A stretch of DNA of 64,000 bases from Chryseobacterium scophthalmum. Its GTDB lineage: Bacteria; Bacteroidota; Bacteroidia; Flavobacteriales; Weeksellaceae. Positions within the stretch are counted from its first letter, which is position 1. Every line of letters begins with the position of its first letter. Below are positions 16,034 to 25,165 of this stretch, one piece after another. The notes beneath the pieces are model-generated. The model saw nothing but the letters and a program-made list of their open reading frames with translations, was not told where the DNA came from and made no database searches. The stretch is from the NCBI RefSeq assembly GCF_900143185.1, contig NZ_FSRQ01000004.1, positions 255,068-319,067 on the forward strand, given 5' to 3'. The position numbers and the translations under genes are program-made.

Positions 16034-17913
16034 GATTTACCGATAGACAAGGCGTTCCGCTAAAAGTAGATCCTTCGGATTTACCGATGAAAACCGGAAG
16101 AATTAATAACAGAAATAAGTTCGTTCTCGGACCTAGTGGGTCAGGCAAAAGTTTTTTGATGAACAATATTATCGAGCAGTATTTGACCTGCAATTATGAT
16201 GTAGTGATTGTTGATACAGGAGATTCTTATTCGGGAACCTGCAAATATAAGGGAGGAAGATACATCCAATACACCGAAGAAAAACCGATTACTATGAATC
16301 CTTTTCTGATGGATAAGAAAGAATTTAACATTGAGAAAATTGAATTTTTAACCAACCTGATCTTCCTTATCTGGCAAGGTCCGGATTCTTCAATGTCATC
16401 CGCACAAAAATCCATTTTAGACAATGTGTTGATGTCGTATTACCATCAGTATTTCAACTCAGGAACACAGTGGTATGAAAATAAAACTTCTGAAGAACTC
16501 ATTCTCTATCTGAGTAAATATAACATACACGAAGATGATCTTTTTTATGAATATGAAAACGAAGCCAAAGGACAGCATACTTACTATGACATTTTGGGAA
16601 TTACTTTCGATGCCAGTTCCGATGAAATAAAGGAAGCGGGAAGAAAATTATTGAAATTTTATCATCCCGACAAGAATATCAATAACCCGGAATATGAAAG
16701 CGAAAATTTCTATAAAGTTTATGAAGCGTATGACACTCTGAACGATGAAGAAAGAAGGAAAATATATAATGAGACGCAGTTGATTTTAATCAAGTCGAAC
16801 GATATCATCAAGCAGCCTGGATCAGCTGAAGAATGGAACGAATCCTTTAGAAAAGCGATCATCAGGAAAATCAAAGAACTGGAAGAAAAGCTGGTCGTAA
16901 CTGAACTTTCGTTCAATGGGTTTTATGATTATTGCGATCAATTTCTTCCTATCTACCTGAATAATAAGAAACATAATATTATAGAGAAAGAGTTTAATCT
17001 GCGCACCTTTTTATTTGTACTGAAAGATTTTTACAAAGGCGGAAGGTACGGAACGACTTTAAATGAAAGTGCAGACAATACGCTTTTTGATGAAACATTC
17101 ATCGTTTTTGAAATTGACAACGTAAAAGATAATCCCAAACTCTTTCCGATCGTGACGCTCATTATTATGGATACTTTCATTCAGAAAATGAGGCTTAGAC
17201 AAGAGCGTAGAAAAGCCTTAATAATTGAGGAAGCGTGGAAGGCAATTGCAAGTAAATTAATGGGTGGATACATTCTCTATTTATACAAAACAGTAAGAAA
17301 GTTCTGGGGTGAAGCTGTGGTTGTAACTCAGGAACTGGACGATATTATTGGAAATGCTGTGGTAAAAGATTCCATCATCAATAATTCCGACACTTTTATT
17401 TTGTTGGATCAGACGAAGTTCAAAGATAATTTCGACAAAATCGCATCATTGCTTTCGCTCAATAAAGTAGAGCAAAACAAGATTTTCACCATCAATAATC
17501 TGAACAACAAATTCGGGAGAAGCCGATTCAAAGAATTTTATCTGAAAAGAGGTTCAAAAGGCGAAGTCTATGGAAATGAAGTGTCCTTGGAGCAGTATTT
17601 AACCTACACTACAGAAAAGCCTGAAAAATCAGCTGTTGAATATTATGTTCAGAAATACGGAAACTATGATGAAGCATTACGCAGGTTAGTCGGTGATTTG
17701 AAAACCTTTGGAGATAGCCTCGAAAACTTTGTATCACTCGTGAATTTATATCAAAATCCTTTGGATCAAAAAATCAATTCTTTTTACAGAATGATGAAAA
17801 ATGAACACAAAGGAAGGAATGTTTTCAAAATCATCTCTCAGGAATTAGAAGACCGAAATCTCAGCTTTTTAGAATTAATCAACCAAAAACAAGAGCTATA
17901 TGAAAAAATTTAG
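15979..17913 (+). CDS. traG: TraG (VirB4-like ATPase), C-terminal frame with J-domain
   Basis: This frame gives the ATPase half of TraG: Walker A GPSGSGKSFLMNN (residues 51-63 of this frame) and Walker B RKALIIEEAWKAIA (about 411-424). Between them lies an apparent DnaJ J-domain, residues about 202-264 (16582-16770), reading TYYDILGITFDASSDEIKEA, then YHPDK (HPD at 229-231) and KVYEAYDTLNDEERRKIYN. The J-domain would recruit an Hsp70. Combined with the first frame the protein would be about 1,020 residues, longer than the roughly 830 I recall for Bacteroides TraG, and the insert accounts for the excess. There is no good ribosome-binding site for independent translation. It overlaps the next gene by 14 nt. 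Confidence 0.88.
   Translation: MFFFKESYPVNEESNFYLRFTDRQGVPLKVDPSDLPMKTGRINNRNKFVLGPSGSGKSFLMNNIIEQYLTCNYDVVIVDTGDSYSGTCKYKGGRYIQYTEEKPITMNPFLMDKKEFNIEKIEFLTNLIFLIWQGPDSSMSSAQKSILDNVLMSYYHQYFNSGTQWYENKTSEELILYLSKYNIHEDDLFYEYENEAKGQHTYYDILGITFDASSDEIKEAGRKLLKFYHPDKNINNPEYESENFYKVYEAYDTLNDEERRKIYNETQLILIKSNDIIKQPGSAEEWNESFRKAIIRKIKELEEKLVVTELSFNGFYDYCDQFLPIYLNNKKHNIIEKEFNLRTFLFVLKDFYKGGRYGTTLNESADNTLFDETFIVFEIDNVKDNPKLFPIVTLIIMDTFIQKMRLRQERRKALIIEEAWKAIASKLMGGYILYLYKTVRKFWGEAVVVTQELDDIIGNAVVKDSIINNSDTFILLDQTKFKDNFDKIASLLSLNKVEQNKIFTINNLNNKFGRSRFKEFYLKRGSKGEVYGNEVSLEQYLTYTTEKPEKSAVEYYVQKYGNYDEALRRLVGDLKTFGDSLENFVSLVNLYQNPLDQKINSFYRMMKNEHKGRNVFKIISQELEDRNLSFLELINQKQELYEKI
15985..15991 (+). promoter_or_regulatory. 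Candidate -1 ribosomal frameshift heptamer in traG
   Basis: In the zero frame the codons read TGT TTT TTT TTA AAG. The heptamer T TTT TTA is therefore in exact register with the X XXY YYZ slippery rule, the same heptamer used by HIV-1. A -1 slip places the ribosome on AAA GAA AGT, the frame of the TraG ATPase half. The run of nine T (15982-15990) would also permit polymerase slippage. I see no strong stem-loop just downstream. Confidence 0.5.
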
Positions 17914-18568
17914 TCTCAAAATAGCAATGCTGCTTTTCCCACTTTGGGGGACAATGGGATTCGCTCAAAACACTTACATCGACCCAACGGTAACGGCAGC
18001 AATGATTCTCTATTCAGAAAATCTAAAAGCCAAACAGAATGAAGTCATCGAAGAAACTTCAAAATTAAAGGACGCACAAACTTGGGTGGGAACTAAAATG
18101 GTGGTCGCCAATGATATTCAGAATAAAATACTGAAGGGATTAAAAGAAGTTTCAGGGACATTACAAAACGGAATTCAGGCACAGGAAATCTATTCTGAAC
18201 TCAATAAATGCTACAATTATTCATCACAAGTGGTACAATTAGCATCACAGCAACCTGAGTATGCGATATTCGGTGTGAAGGCTTCGCAGAAAACCTACGA
18301 GCAAAGTCTAAAAATTGTTACCGATGTATCAGATATTCTCGCATCTGGAGAACTTAATCTTGCTACCGCAGGAGATCGATACAAAATTCTTCATAATATT
18401 TCCGAGAATGTAAAAAATCTGAAACTGTGGCTTTTGGCGATTAAGTTAAGACTTGAAAAAGCCAATCGATTGGGATTTTGGAATTCCATTAATCCATTTG
18501 CAGGATACATCAATACAGACAAAGGTATTGTTGAAAACATAATGAACAGATATAAACGGAATTTTTAA
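17900..18568 (+). CDS. Secreted conjugation protein, tail-signature family member 1
   Basis: Protein of 222 residues with a signal peptide (cut near GFAQN), then mainly alpha-helix (about 35-190). It occupies the traI position right after traG (14-nt overlap) and resembles DUF4141-type TraI in size and helical content, though I am not certain of the family. It ends NTDKGIVENIMNRYKRNF. The three following proteins end with the same pattern, D-[KQ]-x-[IV]-V-x-x-[IL]-[MI]-x-x-x-[KH]-x-x-F. By analogy with VirB5 and P-type TraI proteins it probably acts in the periplasm during mating-channel assembly. Confidence 0.75.
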   Translation: MKKFSLKIAMLLFPLWGTMGFAQNTYIDPTVTAAMILYSENLKAKQNEVIEETSKLKDAQTWVGTKMVVANDIQNKILKGLKEVSGTLQNGIQAQEIYSELNKCYNYSSQVVQLASQQPEYAIFGVKASQKTYEQSLKIVTDVSDILASGELNLATAGDRYKILHNISENVKNLKLWLLAIKLRLEKANRLGFWNSINPFAGYINTDKGIVENIMNRYKRNF

Positions 18569-18578
18569 AAATCATACG

Positions 18579-19262
18579 ATGAAGAAAGTTTTTCAAATTC
18601 TACTGATTCCAATGGTTTATATCGTGCTGACTTCTTCCGGCGGTGGTTCTACACCGGCTTGGCAGCAGGAAAACGTTTCCTTTCCGATGATGGATATTGT
18701 AATTAATGCGACGATGAAAGAACACGACAGACAAAAAGAAATGCGGCAAAAACAAATAGCCAATACCACCGTAGAAACAGCCAACAGAGCCCAATGGAAT
18801 CAATTCAAGGAAAAGATTACAAAGATACAAGATCGGCTTAGGATTGTTTCATTTGCTATTCAGGCTGTACCGACCGGAATAGCAATGAGCAGGGAAATAA
18901 CGAAAATAACAAACAATCAATCCGCCATTATCAATGAAATAAACGATGCTCCTTATTCAATTATTGCGGTATTGCCTTCTCAGGTTCAGTTTGTTGATGA
19001 CCTGCAAATGGTAACACGGCTAATAACAGGGATCATTTTGTCTTACGGAGCTATTAACCAAATGGAAAAATCAGAACGTAAAGTATTATTAGACTATGCT
19101 TTAGATGAAGTAAAAGCAATAAGCAGAAATTCTACTCATATGCTTTTGAAAATTAGAGATATCAAAGCCAAAGTAAAACGTAATAAAAGAGCCTTTCAAT
19201 ATTATGTCAATAGAGATAAGCAAGTAGTTGAAAGCATAATGGATAACATCAAATCTTTCTAA
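18579..19262 (+). CDS. Secreted conjugation protein, tail-signature family member 2
   Basis: Protein of 227 residues with an N-terminal hydrophobic signal (ILLIPMVYIVLTSSGGGS), which lacks the Cys of a lipobox, then a long helical, Gln/Lys-rich region (KEHDRQKEMRQKQIANTT). A hydrophobic patch lies in the middle (VTRLITGIILSYGAIN). The end, NRDKQVVESIMDNIKSF, matches the signature of its neighbours. It is 10 bp after member 1. No domain name is offered; a periplasmic scaffold for the transfer channel is the likeliest role. Confidence 0.72.
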   Translation: MKKVFQILLIPMVYIVLTSSGGGSTPAWQQENVSFPMMDIVINATMKEHDRQKEMRQKQIANTTVETANRAQWNQFKEKITKIQDRLRIVSFAIQAVPTGIAMSREITKITNNQSAIINEINDAPYSIIAVLPSQVQFVDDLQMVTRLITGIILSYGAINQMEKSERKVLLDYALDEVKAISRNSTHMLLKIRDIKAKVKRNKRAFQYYVNRDKQVVESIMDNIKSF

Positions 19263-19310
19263 AATGAAATCAAAGATTCGCAAATTCTATAGCAAAAAAG
19301 TAATAATGAT

Positions 19311-19979
19311 ATGAGCAAAAAAATATTTCTTTCCGGAGTTTTATTCTTCTCCGTTGCATCGGTAAAAAGCCAGCAAATAGTCATTAATGATAAACTCCTT
19401 TCGCAGATCACCGTAAATCACGGTGTTCGATTGGGAAGCGAACAAGCTTTTTTGGATTCCTATGAAAAGCAAAAAGAATTGTATGATGACATCAACAATA
19501 AAATCACGCAGATCATAGCCATTCAGGAGTATATCTATCAACAACTGAAAAATGTGAATTCAGCTTTGACCCAGAGCAAGAAACTTATTTATCTCTATCA
19601 ATATTTAGGTAAAATAGTGACGAACTCCAATAAAATGCTGGATCTATCAGCGCAGCATCCTGAATATTCCGTACTCATTTCAAAATATTATGTTGAAATA
19701 GGCAAGCAGACGATGAAGCTTCAGCAGGAAGTTACCCAGGATATTCTCAATGAAGACAAAGATTTTCTGATGGATGCAATGGATAGGGAAATGCTTATTG
19801 AAAAGATATTTACCCGTGTCAGAAATATCAACGGAAATATTCTGTACATCAATTTACGGTTAGAGAATGCCAAGAAAATCCCTTATCTGTATCAGGTTCA
19901 GGTTCTCCGCAATTACATCAATATAGACAAAGCCATTGTTGGCGACATCATCACTAAATACCATTACCTCTTTAATTAA
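19311..19979 (+). CDS. Secreted conjugation protein, tail-signature family member 3
   Basis: Protein of 222 residues with a signal peptide (cut near VKSQQ) and an alpha-helical body, closest in layout to member 1: KQKELYDDINNKITQIIAIQ near the front and LRLENAKKIPYLYQVQVLRN near the back, comparable to LRLEKANRLGFWNS in member 1. It ends NIDKAIVGDIITKYHYLFN, the shared signature with one extra residue. It is probably a tandem duplicate of member 1 that has diverged. Role inferred from operon position only. Confidence 0.72.
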   Translation: MSKKIFLSGVLFFSVASVKSQQIVINDKLLSQITVNHGVRLGSEQAFLDSYEKQKELYDDINNKITQIIAIQEYIYQQLKNVNSALTQSKKLIYLYQYLGKIVTNSNKMLDLSAQHPEYSVLISKYYVEIGKQTMKLQQEVTQDILNEDKDFLMDAMDREMLIEKIFTRVRNINGNILYINLRLENAKKIPYLYQVQVLRNYINIDKAIVGDIITKYHYLFN

Positions 19980-19985
19980 AAAATT

Positions 19986-20816
19986 ATGGGAAATCTACTA
20001 AAAAAAATCAGTCTATTTCAGTTGCTCTTTTTTACAGCCACTGTGTTTGGACAATTGAGTGTAAAGAGATTGAATGACCCTTCCATTGTTGCTCAACATA
20101 AAAGAATTGTCTTTCAAGATTGGGGAGATTGGAGACCATATCCAAAATATTTTTTGGGAATCCAAACCAATTTTGCCTACGCAACAGTCTGGGGAATATG
20201 GGCTCCAAAGATCAACAGGGATTATAAAGACGGTGAAGATATTCGACCATTAAAACCTACAGGGGTGCAAAATCAGAGATTCGCCCAGTTAAAATTTCAG
20301 GAGGAAGAAGCAAAAAAAATAAAAGCAGCTTCAGATACCATTCATAAAAGAAGTGTTCAGGATTTTGCCCATTGGACGTCCGCTACTGTTGATGCCGATC
20401 CTCTTTGGCTTTTGTATTACAAACGAATGTTAAAACCAATTACCGAATTCCCCGACCATCCACAAAATTTTATTGAATGGAGATTGAAAGACCAACAAAC
20501 GTTTGAAACGCTCAATACGACAGGAACCATTAGAAGGCTTAAGGAAGAGCTGGATCTCATCAAAGAAAAATACGCAATGTCCAGAAGTATGGATATGCCA
20601 AGAGGAAAACGGTTCATTATGTACCACGAAACCCTTATTAAATGGAGAAAATTTGTGCGAGAGTTAAGGGATTACAATAACAAGACAACACTTCTTACAG
20701 ATTACAAAAATATTTTAAAGAACCATTCAAATTATGCTTTGCCACCTGGTTGGACACCCGCTTCAGACCAGCAAATTGTTCAAAATTTGATGAATCATTA
20801 TAAACACCGATTTTAA
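19986..20816 (+). CDS. Secreted conjugation protein, tail-signature family member 4
   Basis: Protein of 276 residues, 6 bp after member 3, with a signal peptide (cut near VFGQL). The body is Trp/Pro-rich and basic (FQDWGDWRPYPKYFLGI and ATVWGIWAPKINRDYKDG), unlike the helical neighbours, but the C-terminus, SDQQIVQNLMNHYKHRF, carries the same closing signature. That suggests a common docking tail on otherwise different proteins. It stops 2 nt before the TraJ-like gene. I do not recognise a named family. Confidence 0.7.
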   Translation: MGNLLKKISLFQLLFFTATVFGQLSVKRLNDPSIVAQHKRIVFQDWGDWRPYPKYFLGIQTNFAYATVWGIWAPKINRDYKDGEDIRPLKPTGVQNQRFAQLKFQEEEAKKIKAASDTIHKRSVQDFAHWTSATVDADPLWLLYYKRMLKPITEFPDHPQNFIEWRLKDQQTFETLNTTGTIRRLKEELDLIKEKYAMSRSMDMPRGKRFIMYHETLIKWRKFVRELRDYNNKTTLLTDYKNILKNHSNYALPPGWTPASDQQIVQNLMNHYKHRF

Positions 20817-20818
20817 AA

Positions 20819-22054
20819 ATGAATAAAACGATAACATTAACTTTTTGCTTATTAACAATTCTTTTACCTGTTATGGGTTTCGCCCAGACAGACGGTGATT
20901 ACAGCAATCTACTCCAATTTTTAAAGGGAGATGGTGCCTTTGAAAAGTGGTTTATGGAAGTTTTTACAAAACTGGACAACAGTGTGCAGGATAGCGCCGC
21001 CGGTTCAGCTTTGGTAGGAAAAGCAATAGGCGGTTTAGGCGCTCTGATGTACCTCGGGTACATGGGCTGGCAAATGGCTGCCGGAGACAGAGAATGGGAA
21101 ATCACACCGATGCTGAAACCAATTCTTATTGGATTTACGCTTGTTTATTGGAGCGGATTTGTCAGTATGATTCAGGCACCATTTGAAGCCATTGCCGAGC
21201 CCGGAATATCAATTTTCAGCGAGATAGAATCAGAAGTTAACGACTTAAGGGTCGAGAGATTTAAGAAGCAGCAGCAATTACTCGATGCTGTCATCAAATT
21301 AAAGGCGGAAGAAGATGCCAAACAGGAAGTCATTGAGAATACTACTGAAGATGCGGATGATTCTTGGTATGACATCAGCGAAGGATTGGATAAACTCATT
21401 CAGCCCATCAAGGAATGGTCGATAAGAATGGAATTCCAAATGCAAAAATTAGTCGCGGAACTCATTGAGTTTGTTTGCCTGTCGATTCTACGCATTTGCG
21501 TGTATCTCATTTTCTTCATTCAGAAAATATGGTCTTACATTTTAATTATTTTGGGACCGATAGCTGTTGGAATGGCTCTTATTCCCGGATTTGAAAATTC
21601 ATTATACAGTTGGGTCTCAAAATTCATCAACATTAATCTTTACACTTTTGTTGCCTACACGATCATCAACATCGGTCAGCAATTGATCGCTTCCGGTTAT
21701 ACAATGGAGATCGAAAGGTATGATACCTTATTATCCAATGGAACCATTACCAACTTAGACGCTTTAATGGTCTATGTGAGTAATTCGGGAATGATCTATA
21801 ACCAGCTCTTTACCTGTGTTGCCTATGTTGTAACAGGTATCGGGGTTTTAATGACTCCAACTATTGCCGACAGTATTGTTTCAGCAGGAGGAGCCGGGGC
21901 GATGACGAAAATGAAAAGTGCCGCAGGAAAAATGGCAAGTAGTGCTAAAACAGCAATCTTGGCAGCTAAAACAGGAGGTGCTTCAGTAGCAGCAAGTGCA
22001 GCAGCAGGTTCCGCTTCGGGAAGGGTTAAGGAAGCGATGAAAAACGGAAAATAA
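20819..22054 (+). CDS. traJ: TraJ-like inner-membrane channel protein (VirB6 type)
   Basis: Protein of 411 residues with a signal peptide (cut near GFAQT) and five or more membrane helices, for example ALMYLGYMGWQM, LIGFTLVYWSGFV and SYILIILGPIAVGMALIPGF. A charged helical loop (about 140-195) splits the membrane part. The C-terminus is rich in Ala, Gly and Lys. Topology and position before traK match the Bacteroidetes TraJ/VirB6-like protein that forms part of the inner-membrane channel. Confidence 0.85.
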   Translation: MNKTITLTFCLLTILLPVMGFAQTDGDYSNLLQFLKGDGAFEKWFMEVFTKLDNSVQDSAAGSALVGKAIGGLGALMYLGYMGWQMAAGDREWEITPMLKPILIGFTLVYWSGFVSMIQAPFEAIAEPGISIFSEIESEVNDLRVERFKKQQQLLDAVIKLKAEEDAKQEVIENTTEDADDSWYDISEGLDKLIQPIKEWSIRMEFQMQKLVAELIEFVCLSILRICVYLIFFIQKIWSYILIILGPIAVGMALIPGFENSLYSWVSKFININLYTFVAYTIINIGQQLIASGYTMEIERYDTLLSNGTITNLDALMVYVSNSGMIYNQLFTCVAYVVTGIGVLMTPTIADSIVSAGGAGAMTKMKSAAGKMASSAKTAILAAKTGGASVAASAAAGSASGRVKEAMKNGK

Positions 22055-22108
22055 ATGTTTTACGCATGACCAACAACCTAACACTATCAACCAACAACTA
22101 AAATAAAG

Positions 22109-22723
22109 ATGCTTATCAAAAATATAGAACAAAGAATCAAGATCAACAAGGTCATTTCATTATCTACCATTGCTTTTGCTGTTTTTATTGTCATAGCCGG
22201 ATTTTTCTTTGCATACAGAATGATCGAGGATTCCAGAAAATCAATTTACATTTTAGACAATGGTGTTCCGGTTCTTGCCAAGCAGACAGATGTCCTGCTG
22301 AACCGACCTGTTGAATACAAAGCTCAAATTGAATTATTCCACCGATTGTTTTTCACGCTCGCACCAGATGATACCTATATCAAGGATAATATTCAAAAGT
22401 CATTGTATCTCATCGATGACAGCGGAAAAAAGGAATATACAAACCTAAAGGAAAAAGGTTTTTACAATCAGATCATTGCCTCCAGTTCGATGGTAAGTAT
22501 TCATACTGATTCAATTGCACTCAATATGGAACAGAAGAAATTCTCTTTTTTCGGGAAACAGATGATCACACGAAAATCTTCTGTCATTACGAGGAAGCTC
22601 ATCACCGAAGGTTTCTTTGAAGACATCATTAGAAGCCCCAATAATCCCCACGGTGTGATTCTTAAAAACTGGCGAATCATCAATAACGAAGAAATATCCA
22701 ATCAAAATAAAAACTCTTATTAA
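22109..22723 (+). CDS. traK: TraK (VirB8-like) conjugation protein
   Basis: Protein of 204 residues with a cytoplasmic basic N-terminus, one membrane helix (about 14-37, LSTIAFAVFIVIAGFFFAYRM) and a periplasmic domain. The segment LNRPVEYKAQIELFHRLFFTLAPDD is highly typical of Bacteroidetes TraK, which corresponds to the VirB8 assembly factor. It lies 54 bp after traJ, with traL-like and traM immediately downstream. Confidence 0.92.
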   Translation: MLIKNIEQRIKINKVISLSTIAFAVFIVIAGFFFAYRMIEDSRKSIYILDNGVPVLAKQTDVLLNRPVEYKAQIELFHRLFFTLAPDDTYIKDNIQKSLYLIDDSGKKEYTNLKEKGFYNQIIASSSMVSIHTDSIALNMEQKKFSFFGKQMITRKSSVITRKLITEGFFEDIIRSPNNPHGVILKNWRIINNEEISNQNKNSY

Positions 22724-22725
22724 AA

Positions 22726-23079
22726 ATGGAAACTACATTAAAACAAAAGGGTCAGAAATGGCTTCAGTGGGCAGTTCAAAATCCAAAGAAATTCTTTACG
22801 TATTCAATGATTCTACTGTCGGTTTCATTTATTGGGTCTCTCATTCAAGGTGTCTTTTTCTCTTCCGACACTACGTTCAAAATAAGACCTCCAGTCCTCT
22901 ATTCTAAGAGTAAGATGAGTCAAAATCAATCCTTAAATAATGATAAAGAGATGGAGAAGATTGTAAACGAACTGAAAGCTTTAAAAGTAAAAAGAGACCA
23001 AAATGCTTTGAAAAAAGAAGACAGCTTACGAATTGACTACTTGTTTAACCAATACCAAAAACTAAAAAATGGACATTAA
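22726..23079 (+). CDS. Small membrane protein at the TraL position
   Basis: Protein of 117 residues with one membrane helix (about 21-44, FFTYSMILLSVSFIGSLIQG) and a charged helical C-terminal half (KEMEKIVNELKALKVKRDQN). Its size, topology and place between traK and traM match Bacteroidetes TraL, a small inner-membrane protein of unknown mechanism. It starts 2 nt after traK and overlaps traM by 11 nt. Confidence 0.75.
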   Translation: METTLKQKGQKWLQWAVQNPKKFFTYSMILLSVSFIGSLIQGVFFSSDTTFKIRPPVLYSKSKMSQNQSLNNDKEMEKIVNELKALKVKRDQNALKKEDSLRIDYLFNQYQKLKNGH

Positions 23080-24280
23080 AAAAATAAATTTTAAAGAAAA
23101 AAAATATGTTCTGCCACTTCTGGCTTTACCGTTTCTTTTTCTTTTCGGATATGTAGGAGCGCAGTTTGTCAAAGAAGACACGTCCGAAAAAGACAAGCCA
23201 AAAGAATTATCTCTTTCACTGGGGGATACGCAGGATTCCATTATGACCAAAAATGATGCTTACGATGCGTTTTTCAAAAAAGAGGACAACCGAACGATGC
23301 TTGGTGGTTTGGACAAAGAAGAGGATAGTTTACTGAACTATGATGATCAACTGTCCTTAGCACAAAAAAGGAAAATAGATTCATTAAAAGCAGTCAATGG
23401 CAGACAAAATCAATATGAGGCGAAAGGAAATCAATCCTCCTATTACAAACCAAATCAATCACAAAGTGACGATAAAGATTACAACAGGTCTTCGGAGATC
23501 ATCAAAATGCTGAATGACAAATCTTACGGAGACCAAGAAGATAAATACGCTGATACACCAAAAGAAAAGACACAAAGTGTCCAACCAGACCCTGTAAAAT
23601 ATCTGAAAGAACAAATGCTCGTGATGGATTCTTTAGAAAAATCCCGTGACCCTGAGTACCAAAGTAAACTTGCCGCAGAACAGAGATTGAAATCAAATAA
23701 GGATAAGATGGACGATTTTCTCAATTCAACTTTCAATGTAAGCAAATCCGGAATAAACAGCGGTTTTAATGCTTTCTATAAGGAGAAAGATAACAGTTTT
23801 ATCAAAGCGGTCATTGACGAAAATAACAAAGGCTTTCTGGGCAGCAGAATCAGGTTCCGCTTGTTGGAAGACATTTTTGTCGGAAACATAAAAATAATCA
23901 AAGGTTCGATATTATATGGTCAAATCTCAGGATTTTCAATGCAAAGAGTCAATCTCAATATTGTTTCAGTCTTTACCAAAGGGGAAATCTACCCTGTCAA
24001 TCTATCCATTTACGATGTTGACGGTATGAAAGGACTGTACGTTCCGCAAAGTATTTTCAGAGATATGATGAGGGAAATGGGAAGTAACTCCGTACAAGGA
24101 ACTCAAATGGATATGGGCGGAAAAGGATTCTTCTCAAGTATTGGATCCAGCCTGTTTACATCAACCTCCAAATCTATTGCCAACCTGATCAAAGAGAACA
24201 AAGCAAAATTGAAGTACAATTCTTATGTCTTTTTAATCGACGAAAAACAATTGAAAGATTCACAAAACCAAAAAAAATAA
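23069..24280 (+). CDS. traM: TraM (VirB10-like) conjugation protein
   Basis: Protein of 403 residues. A single membrane helix near the N-terminus (about 12-30, VLPLLALPFLFLFGYVGAQF) is followed by a long disordered Gln/Ser/Asp/Lys-rich stretch (about 35-240) and a C-terminal beta-domain (about 255-400). The latter contains IRFRLLEDIFVGNIKIIKGS, LYGQISGFS and the family hallmark YDVDGMKGLYVP. This is the Bacteroidetes TraM, counterpart of VirB10, which spans from the inner membrane to the outer-membrane core. Confidence 0.93.
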   Translation: MDIKKINFKEKKYVLPLLALPFLFLFGYVGAQFVKEDTSEKDKPKELSLSLGDTQDSIMTKNDAYDAFFKKEDNRTMLGGLDKEEDSLLNYDDQLSLAQKRKIDSLKAVNGRQNQYEAKGNQSSYYKPNQSQSDDKDYNRSSEIIKMLNDKSYGDQEDKYADTPKEKTQSVQPDPVKYLKEQMLVMDSLEKSRDPEYQSKLAAEQRLKSNKDKMDDFLNSTFNVSKSGINSGFNAFYKEKDNSFIKAVIDENNKGFLGSRIRFRLLEDIFVGNIKIIKGSILYGQISGFSMQRVNLNIVSVFTKGEIYPVNLSIYDVDGMKGLYVPQSIFRDMMREMGSNSVQGTQMDMGGKGFFSSIGSSLFTSTSKSIANLIKENKAKLKYNSYVFLIDEKQLKDSQNQKK

Positions 24281-24284
24281 AACA

Positions 24285-25154
24285 ATGAAAACGTTATTAT
24301 ACACCCTTTTAATTTTCGCAGCAAACTTACTCACTGCACAAACTGCAAGCAAAGAACAAATTATTTCCGATTTACCGGAAATTGAAATTACTGAAGGTAT
24401 CAACCTGCATATTATTTCGCCGGAACCGATTCAGTATGTGGATCTGTCAACAGAAAAACTGACTGGAGATTTACCAGCTTCCAATATTGCCAGAATAAAA
24501 ATCACAGACCATCCTGATTCTGATGAGAAAGGAAAAATCAAAACACCTTCCGTTTTTTTTAATGGAGATAAAATTGGAGTGATAACCGTTGTTGCGCAAT
24601 CTTTCATCGCACAGTACAAAGTTGTTTACAGAAACCAGGACAACCTCAATACGATTACCAATATCCATATTCAACCCGAAGCGATGCAACCTGTAGAATT
24701 TGAAAAAATGGTTTTTTCAAATCTTGAATTGAGAAAATTTGCAATGGATATTATTAAAAAAAAATCTGAGATAAATCCAATAAGGGAAGAGAAGAATCTA
24801 AAACTCAGCTTTCAACTCAATAATGTCTATGTAATCAGTGATTACATCTTTTTGGATATGACCATCAAAAACAATTCTAATCTGAGCTACGATATTGAGG
24901 ACTTGAAATTCTCTTTAGAAGACAAGAAAATACATAAAGCAACAAACAATCAAAGTGTAGATCTTACCCCAATTTTACAACTCAATCCTCAAAAACACTT
25001 CAGGAAAAATTTCAGAAATATCTATGTTTTCAAAAAATTCACTTATCCAAATAGCAAAGTAATGATGATCCGTCTCATTGAAGAGCAACTCTCTGGACGC
25101 ACCATAGAAATGAAGGTGAACTATTCTGAAATTCTGAAAGCCGATACCTTTTAA
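24285..25154 (+). CDS. traN: TraN (DUF4138, VirB9-like) conjugation protein
   Basis: Periplasmic protein of 289 residues with a signal peptide (cut near LLTAQ) and a beta-rich fold: INLHIISPEPIQYVDLST followed by FFNGDKIGVITVVAQSFIAQ and a second domain with LSFQLNNVYVISDYIFLDM. These segments match DUF4138 (TraN), the VirB9-like outer-membrane-core protein. It starts 4 nt after traM, as expected for partners in the same subassembly. Confidence 0.9.
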   Translation: MKTLLYTLLIFAANLLTAQTASKEQIISDLPEIEITEGINLHIISPEPIQYVDLSTEKLTGDLPASNIARIKITDHPDSDEKGKIKTPSVFFNGDKIGVITVVAQSFIAQYKVVYRNQDNLNTITNIHIQPEAMQPVEFEKMVFSNLELRKFAMDIIKKKSEINPIREEKNLKLSFQLNNVYVISDYIFLDMTIKNNSNLSYDIEDLKFSLEDKKIHKATNNQSVDLTPILQLNPQKHFRKNFRNIYVFKKFTYPNSKVMMIRLIEEQLSGRTIEMKVNYSEILKADTF

Positions 25155-25165
25155 TAATTAATATA

